From Corinectria fuckeliana (taxonomy: Eukaryota; Ascomycota; Sordariomycetes; Hypocreales; Nectriaceae): DNA of 11,471 nucleotides. The notes beneath the pieces were generated by a model. The model searched no databases. It was not told where the DNA came from and worked only from the letters and a program-made list of their open reading frames with translations. Location of the stretch: assembly GCA_019137255.1 (NCBI GenBank), contig WPDH01000142.1, positions 1 to 11,471 on the forward strand, given 5' to 3'. Within the stretch, counting starts at the first letter, position 1. Every line of letters starts with the position of its first letter. Of the stretch, positions 8,969-11,471 are shown piece after piece. A program made the position numbers and the translations under genes.

Positions 8969-8970
8969 NN
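8969..8970. other. NN: apparent unmerged 7-base contig overlap
   Basis: The seven bases immediately left of NN (8962-8968) and right of NN (8971-8977) are both TTTAATA. Treating them as the same bases would remove nine positions, keep the frame, and bring RT motif A (FN-x-FNSIN here) to the normal FD-S-V-N spacing. The NN is therefore most simply an assembly join in which a short overlap was not collapsed. Confidence 0.7.
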
Positions 8971-9740
8971 TTTAATAGTATTAACTATAAATAACTTATT
9001 ACTATCTTATAACTAAAAGGATTCTCTAGATAGCTCTTAATATAGCTTACTAGCTATCTTATATTATAAATAGCACAGCTCTAATTTAATAGCTAAACCT
9101 CTAACCTAATTAAAGTTAAAGTGAGAGTCCCTTAAGAATCCCCTTTATTACCTATTCTATTTATTCTTTTTATTTCTAGCCTTTATAAAGCTCTTAATAA
9201 CACCCTTAGGATATTAGTTATTAGATTTACAGATAATATAAACCTGCTAGTATTTAGCTGTAATATAAAAGAGATCTAAACCTAGCTTAAAGCTGTATAA
9301 GAAATATATAACAATTAAGCCTAAATAAATAGTATAACTTAAGAACTAGATAAAATATAACTCCTCTACTTTACTTATAAACATATAGTAGACTAAATAT
9401 AAATCTAACTTAGAGACTTAATAGTATAATCTACTTAAACCTACAGGTTTCTTAGACTCTTCCTCTATTATAAACTACTATAAGGCCTATATATAGACTA
9501 CCTTAAAGAGAAACTTAAGTACTAATACTAGGCTCTTATTATAATCACTATAAGTATATAAGAGGTTAGCCTTAAAAGAGTAAGATTAATCTATATATAA
9601 GTTATTTATTTTACTATAGTCTATAATATAAGAGCCTATTATATCTTAACAGCTCTTAGTAGTAAGCCTTAAGGTATTATATAAGCACTTATATTAGAAT
9701 AAACTTAGAACCTATATATAGTAGTAAAGGCTTATAAAGC

Positions 9741-10536
9741 TATACTTACTTACCTACTAGAGATAAAGCTAGCTGTCCCCCCTCTTAATATCTACCTTAA
9801 CAAACTAGCTGCCTAATTTTATAGTTATACTAAGAGATAAGATACTACTTAGCTTATTAGAGCTACTACTATTATAGCTTTAAGGTAGATTTACTATAAG
9901 TAGTAGTAAAAACTATAATAGTAACTATAATAAGAAGTTAGAGATTAGCTTAAAAGCTAGCTCTCTTATAAAAAGTATAAACTAATATTAGTAGTAATAA
10001 AAGCTTATACTCTTTCTAAATAGACTATATAGTAGACCTAACTCTAAGATAAAGTGAGAGAGCGCTAAAAGACTAATTAACTTAAACTAGCTAAAGCTTA
10101 CCCTCCTGCTAATAATAAAAGAGTATTATACTTATACTAAGACCTTAATAAATATTAAAGCTTAATACTTATATAGTTATAAACAAGAAAAATTAGTCTT
10201 AAGAGCTTCCTCTTTTAGAGGTATATACCTAATATGCTTTTACTATAGTACCTATATAAGACTAGTAAAAAAACACCTAAACATATTATTATTTTTTGCC
10301 CTAAGTATACTAAACAATAGGGATACCTAATAAACCTATTATAAAACTAATATAAGTTTAAGCTCTAACTATTAAAATATAAAACTACTTAACTGCTTAC
10401 CTAGTGGTTTCTAAGCTAATATATTATCTTATATTATAAACTAGCCTTATAAATCTATAGTAATTATAATTAAGTTTATAGCCTTATAATAAGAATAGTA
10501 TACTATTATACTAAGTGCTTTTTACCCCTCTTATAA
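9741..10536 (+). pseudogene. LINE ORF2 C-terminal region with Cys/His finger, no RNase H seen
   Basis: Frame 1 continues through a Gln/Lys/Arg-type helical stretch (about 9830-10070, many TAA/TAG standing for Gln) to a zinc-finger-like motif. Tyr codons stand at 10249 and 10255 for CxC, then after eight residues comes a surviving His (CAT, 10282), then four residues and a surviving Cys (TGC, 10297). TPKHIIIFCPKY is the readable core. This finger follows RT in Tad-like ORF2 proteins. I found no DGS-type RNase H motif between RT and finger, although several relatives carry one. The frame reaches TAA at 10534, taken as a plausible but unproven ORF2 end, since any stop here could be RIP-made. Confidence 0.72.
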
Positions 10537-11144
10537 GAAGTATAAAATATACCTAGAAAAAGCTATAAAGGGTAAAAAACCAGCCTAATTATAATAGCTA
10601 CTAATCCTAATTAAATCTTTTAACCCCCTATTAAAATCCTCTAAGCTTATAGTACTAACTTATAAACCTAACCTAAACTTACACTTTTACTACTTACTAC
10701 CTAACCTTATATATTTATATTACTCTCTTTTACACCTTTTCTAGTAATAATATTATTACTAGCCTTACTAGCCTTATTATTACTATTACTATTCTTCTTA
10801 CTAGTTTTCTTAAGGGCTAACAACCTAACTGCTATAAGAATAAGAATACTTCTTAGACAGGTAAGAGCTAAGACTATAATATATTTAAGACGCTTAAGCA
10901 CCTTAGTAATACAGTTAATCCTGCTAACTAGTATATTAAACTAGTTAGATATTAAGCTTATAGTTATTACTATAGGCATAATATATATACGCTTAAGAGC
11001 CTAACTTTTTGCCTAAAGGGCTATATCTTTAAGCCTTTTAAGCTTCTCCCCCTATATACTATTAGCTTATATATATATTATAAAACTAACTTATACTTAT
11101 ATTATTAGTACTTCTTTCTTACTAGAGAGCCTCTACTAAGGCTT

Positions 11145-11173
11145 AGATAGTAGTAATAGTAGTAAATAGTAGG
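11145..11173 (+). repeat. Short imperfect TAG/TAA trinucleotide tract
   Basis: A run of TAGTAGTAATAGTAGTAAATAG-like units. Such tracts can arise from RIP acting on CAG/CAA or TGG repeats, or be an original microsatellite. No function is indicated. Confidence 0.55.
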
Positions 11174-11445
11174 GCTTTATATGTTTTATATATATAAGTA
11201 TAAGCTATATAGCTACTTACTATAGTATTTATCTAGTCTTAGTAAAGACTTACTATACTATTCTTACCTATTTGTATAATATATATAAAATAGGAGATAG
11301 TTTATACTACTCTCTCTAAAGTAGTAGACTTCTCCTTTAAAGTAATAACACTCTCTGTCTTAGCTTATCTCTTTCTCTTAGCTTATATAAGATTAGCCTA
11401 AATATATAGCAGATTTATAGTGAAAGAACTTACTCTTATAACTAG

Positions 11446-11468
11446 TATTATTATTATTATTATTATTA
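11446..11468 (+). repeat. TTA/ATT trinucleotide microsatellite
   Basis: Seven complete ATT units from 11447 with partial units on both sides, at the end of the window. LINEs often end in short simple repeats generated during target-primed synthesis, so it might mark the LINE 3' end. It could equally be an unrelated microsatellite. The window stops three bases beyond it. Confidence 0.8.
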
Positions 11469-11471
11469 GAA

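Larger units (their letters stand above)
8661..9740 (+). pseudogene. LINE ORF2 reverse transcriptase relic, interrupted by two NN pairs
   Basis: This is the target-primed reverse transcriptase. Pre-RT sequence up to about 8768 is in frame 2; the rest is in frame 1. After the first NN there is AEEKELLPLGQIGNKP (8809-8856), fitting the LLP-x-x-QFG-x-RP block. Motif A (8944-8967) is LNFIRVFN, its Asp changed to Asn (8947-8949). Motif B at 9124-9144 is RVP-stop-ESP, against VPQGSP in the family: the Gln codon is TAA and Gly is Glu. The YADD box at 9226-9237 reads FTDN, the second Asp being Asn. A post-RT segment with VVKAYKAILTYLLEI and AVPPLNIYLNK (about 9720-9806) matches the conserved thumb region of Tad-like elements. 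The block between the YFP-like segment and LLP is about 35 residues too short. Confidence 0.87.
5862..10536 (+). mobile_element. LINE (non-LTR) retrotransposon, Tad1/I-like, RIP-inactivated
   Basis: The element has ORF1 with three zinc knuckles followed by ORF2 with APE-type endonuclease, reverse transcriptase and a C-terminal Cys/His finger. This arrangement is typical of fungal Tad1-like and other I-group LINEs. Frames are 0 for ORF1, 2 for endonuclease and linker, and 1 for RT to the end; the 2-to-1 change coincides with an NN pair. Coding similarity is otherwise without visible indels. Stops replace Gln/Trp, and the RT and endonuclease active sites are changed. The exact 5' and 3' ends are not defined: no poly-A tail or target-site duplication could be identified. 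The clade is inferred from architecture. Confidence 0.85.
1..11471. other. RIP-mutated AT-rich repeat block
   Basis: The entire window has the composition left by fungal repeat-induced point mutation: CpA-to-TpA transitions on both strands. By eye I find only five CpG (about 1315, 5951, 10063, 10891, 10990), about six ATG on the + strand and about seven CAT in 11.5 kb, while TpA is the dominant dinucleotide. The recognisable frames are full of TAA/TAG where Gln or Trp is expected. Zinc-binding Cys and His codons mostly read as Tyr, and catalytic Asp codons often read as Asn. These are the coding results of C-to-T and G-to-A changes. RIP is known from Pezizomycotina and acts on duplicated DNA, so the organism class is inferred. 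Plain AT-biased drift would not deplete CpA/TpG while leaving frames free of indels for over 2 kb. Confidence 0.93.
10537..11471. other. LINE 3' tail or further degenerate repeat, no gene assigned
   Basis: About 0.9 kb with no recognised domain. The first part (10590-10740) is C/T-rich on the + strand. A region around 10740-11010 reads in + frame 0 with Ser/Thr/Asn-like composition, and an unbroken minus-strand frame covers 10707-10901, but both are low-complexity and neither starts with ATG. Residual TpG density is similar to the LINE half, so it probably shares the LINE's history. It may be the LINE 3' untranslated region or the start of another repeat. No polyadenylation tail, LTR or RNA gene was recognised. 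Confidence 0.4.

Noticed and set aside
10707..10901. Minus-strand open frame of 64 codons, Leu/Ile-rich start and Lys/Ser/Asn-rich end, resembling a small membrane protein
   Set aside because: It begins with GTG, has low-complexity composition, no recognisable domain, and lies in a RIPed repeat opposite an equally low-complexity + frame. Such a short stop-free stretch is expected by chance even here.
1..11471. Organellar or AT-rich bacterial/protist genome as the source
   Set aside because: CpA/TpG are depleted selectively and TpA enriched, and the coding relics are fungal-type chromovirus and LINE elements. An AT-rich organelle would show intact genes and would not lose ATG.
1..11471. Reassignment of TAA/TAG as sense codons (alternative genetic code)
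   Set aside because: Stops do coincide with expected Gln, which could suggest recoding, but they also replace Trp. In addition Cys, His, Asp and Gly codons are changed to Tyr, Asn and Glu/Ser at active sites. Only directional transitions explain all of these together.
1..11471. CRISPR arrays, tRNA or rRNA genes
   Set aside because: No regularly spaced identical repeats and no tRNA or rRNA signature sequences were seen on either strand. Recurrent short words such as ACTTAATA/TATAAG come from the reduced sequence complexity.

Overview
The window looks like an AT-rich, repeat-filled block from a filamentous ascomycete (Pezizomycotina) genome. The organism itself cannot be named from this sequence. 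The whole stretch carries an extreme repeat-induced point mutation (RIP) pattern. TpA is everywhere, CpG is almost absent (I found five by eye), and CpA/TpG are strongly depleted. ATG occurs about six times on the + strand and CAT about seven. Almost every Gln and Trp codon of the recognisable frames now reads TAA or TAG. No intact gene is present. What remains is the wreckage of two retrotransposons of different classes, both on the + strand.

Positions 1 to about 4.8 kb hold a Ty3/Gypsy chromovirus. In order there is a Gag-like tail with a CCHC zinc knuckle (609-650), an unassigned protease interval, reverse transcriptase (about 1262-2272), RNase H (about 2280-2850), integrase with its HHCC and DDE parts (about 3360-4350), and a terminal chromodomain (about 4440-4610). 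From about 2280 to 4610 one frame is kept without an indel, and nearly every catalytic residue has been changed by a G-to-A or C-to-T transition. The 5' end lies outside the window. A weak polypurine tract/3' LTR candidate begins near 4818.

Positions 4.64-5.86 kb have no recognised gene. From about 5.86 to 10.54 kb there is a non-LTR (LINE) element resembling the fungal Tad1/I-type group. ORF1 has three zinc knuckles and a proline-derived tail. ORF2 has an APE-type endonuclease, reverse transcriptase and a C-terminal zinc finger. I see no RNase H. ORF2 is interrupted by two NN pairs 200 bases apart. The first sits where about 100 nt of the RT appears to be missing and the frame changes. The second looks like an unmerged 7-base contig overlap.

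From 10.54 kb to the end is a probable LINE 3' tail or another degenerate repeat, finishing in a TTA microsatellite. The LINE half retains roughly five times more TpG per kb than the Gypsy half, and the boundary is near 5.7 kb, which suggests the two elements have different RIP histories. I see no new biological system. The interest lies in a very complete record of RIP inactivation and in the assembly faults.
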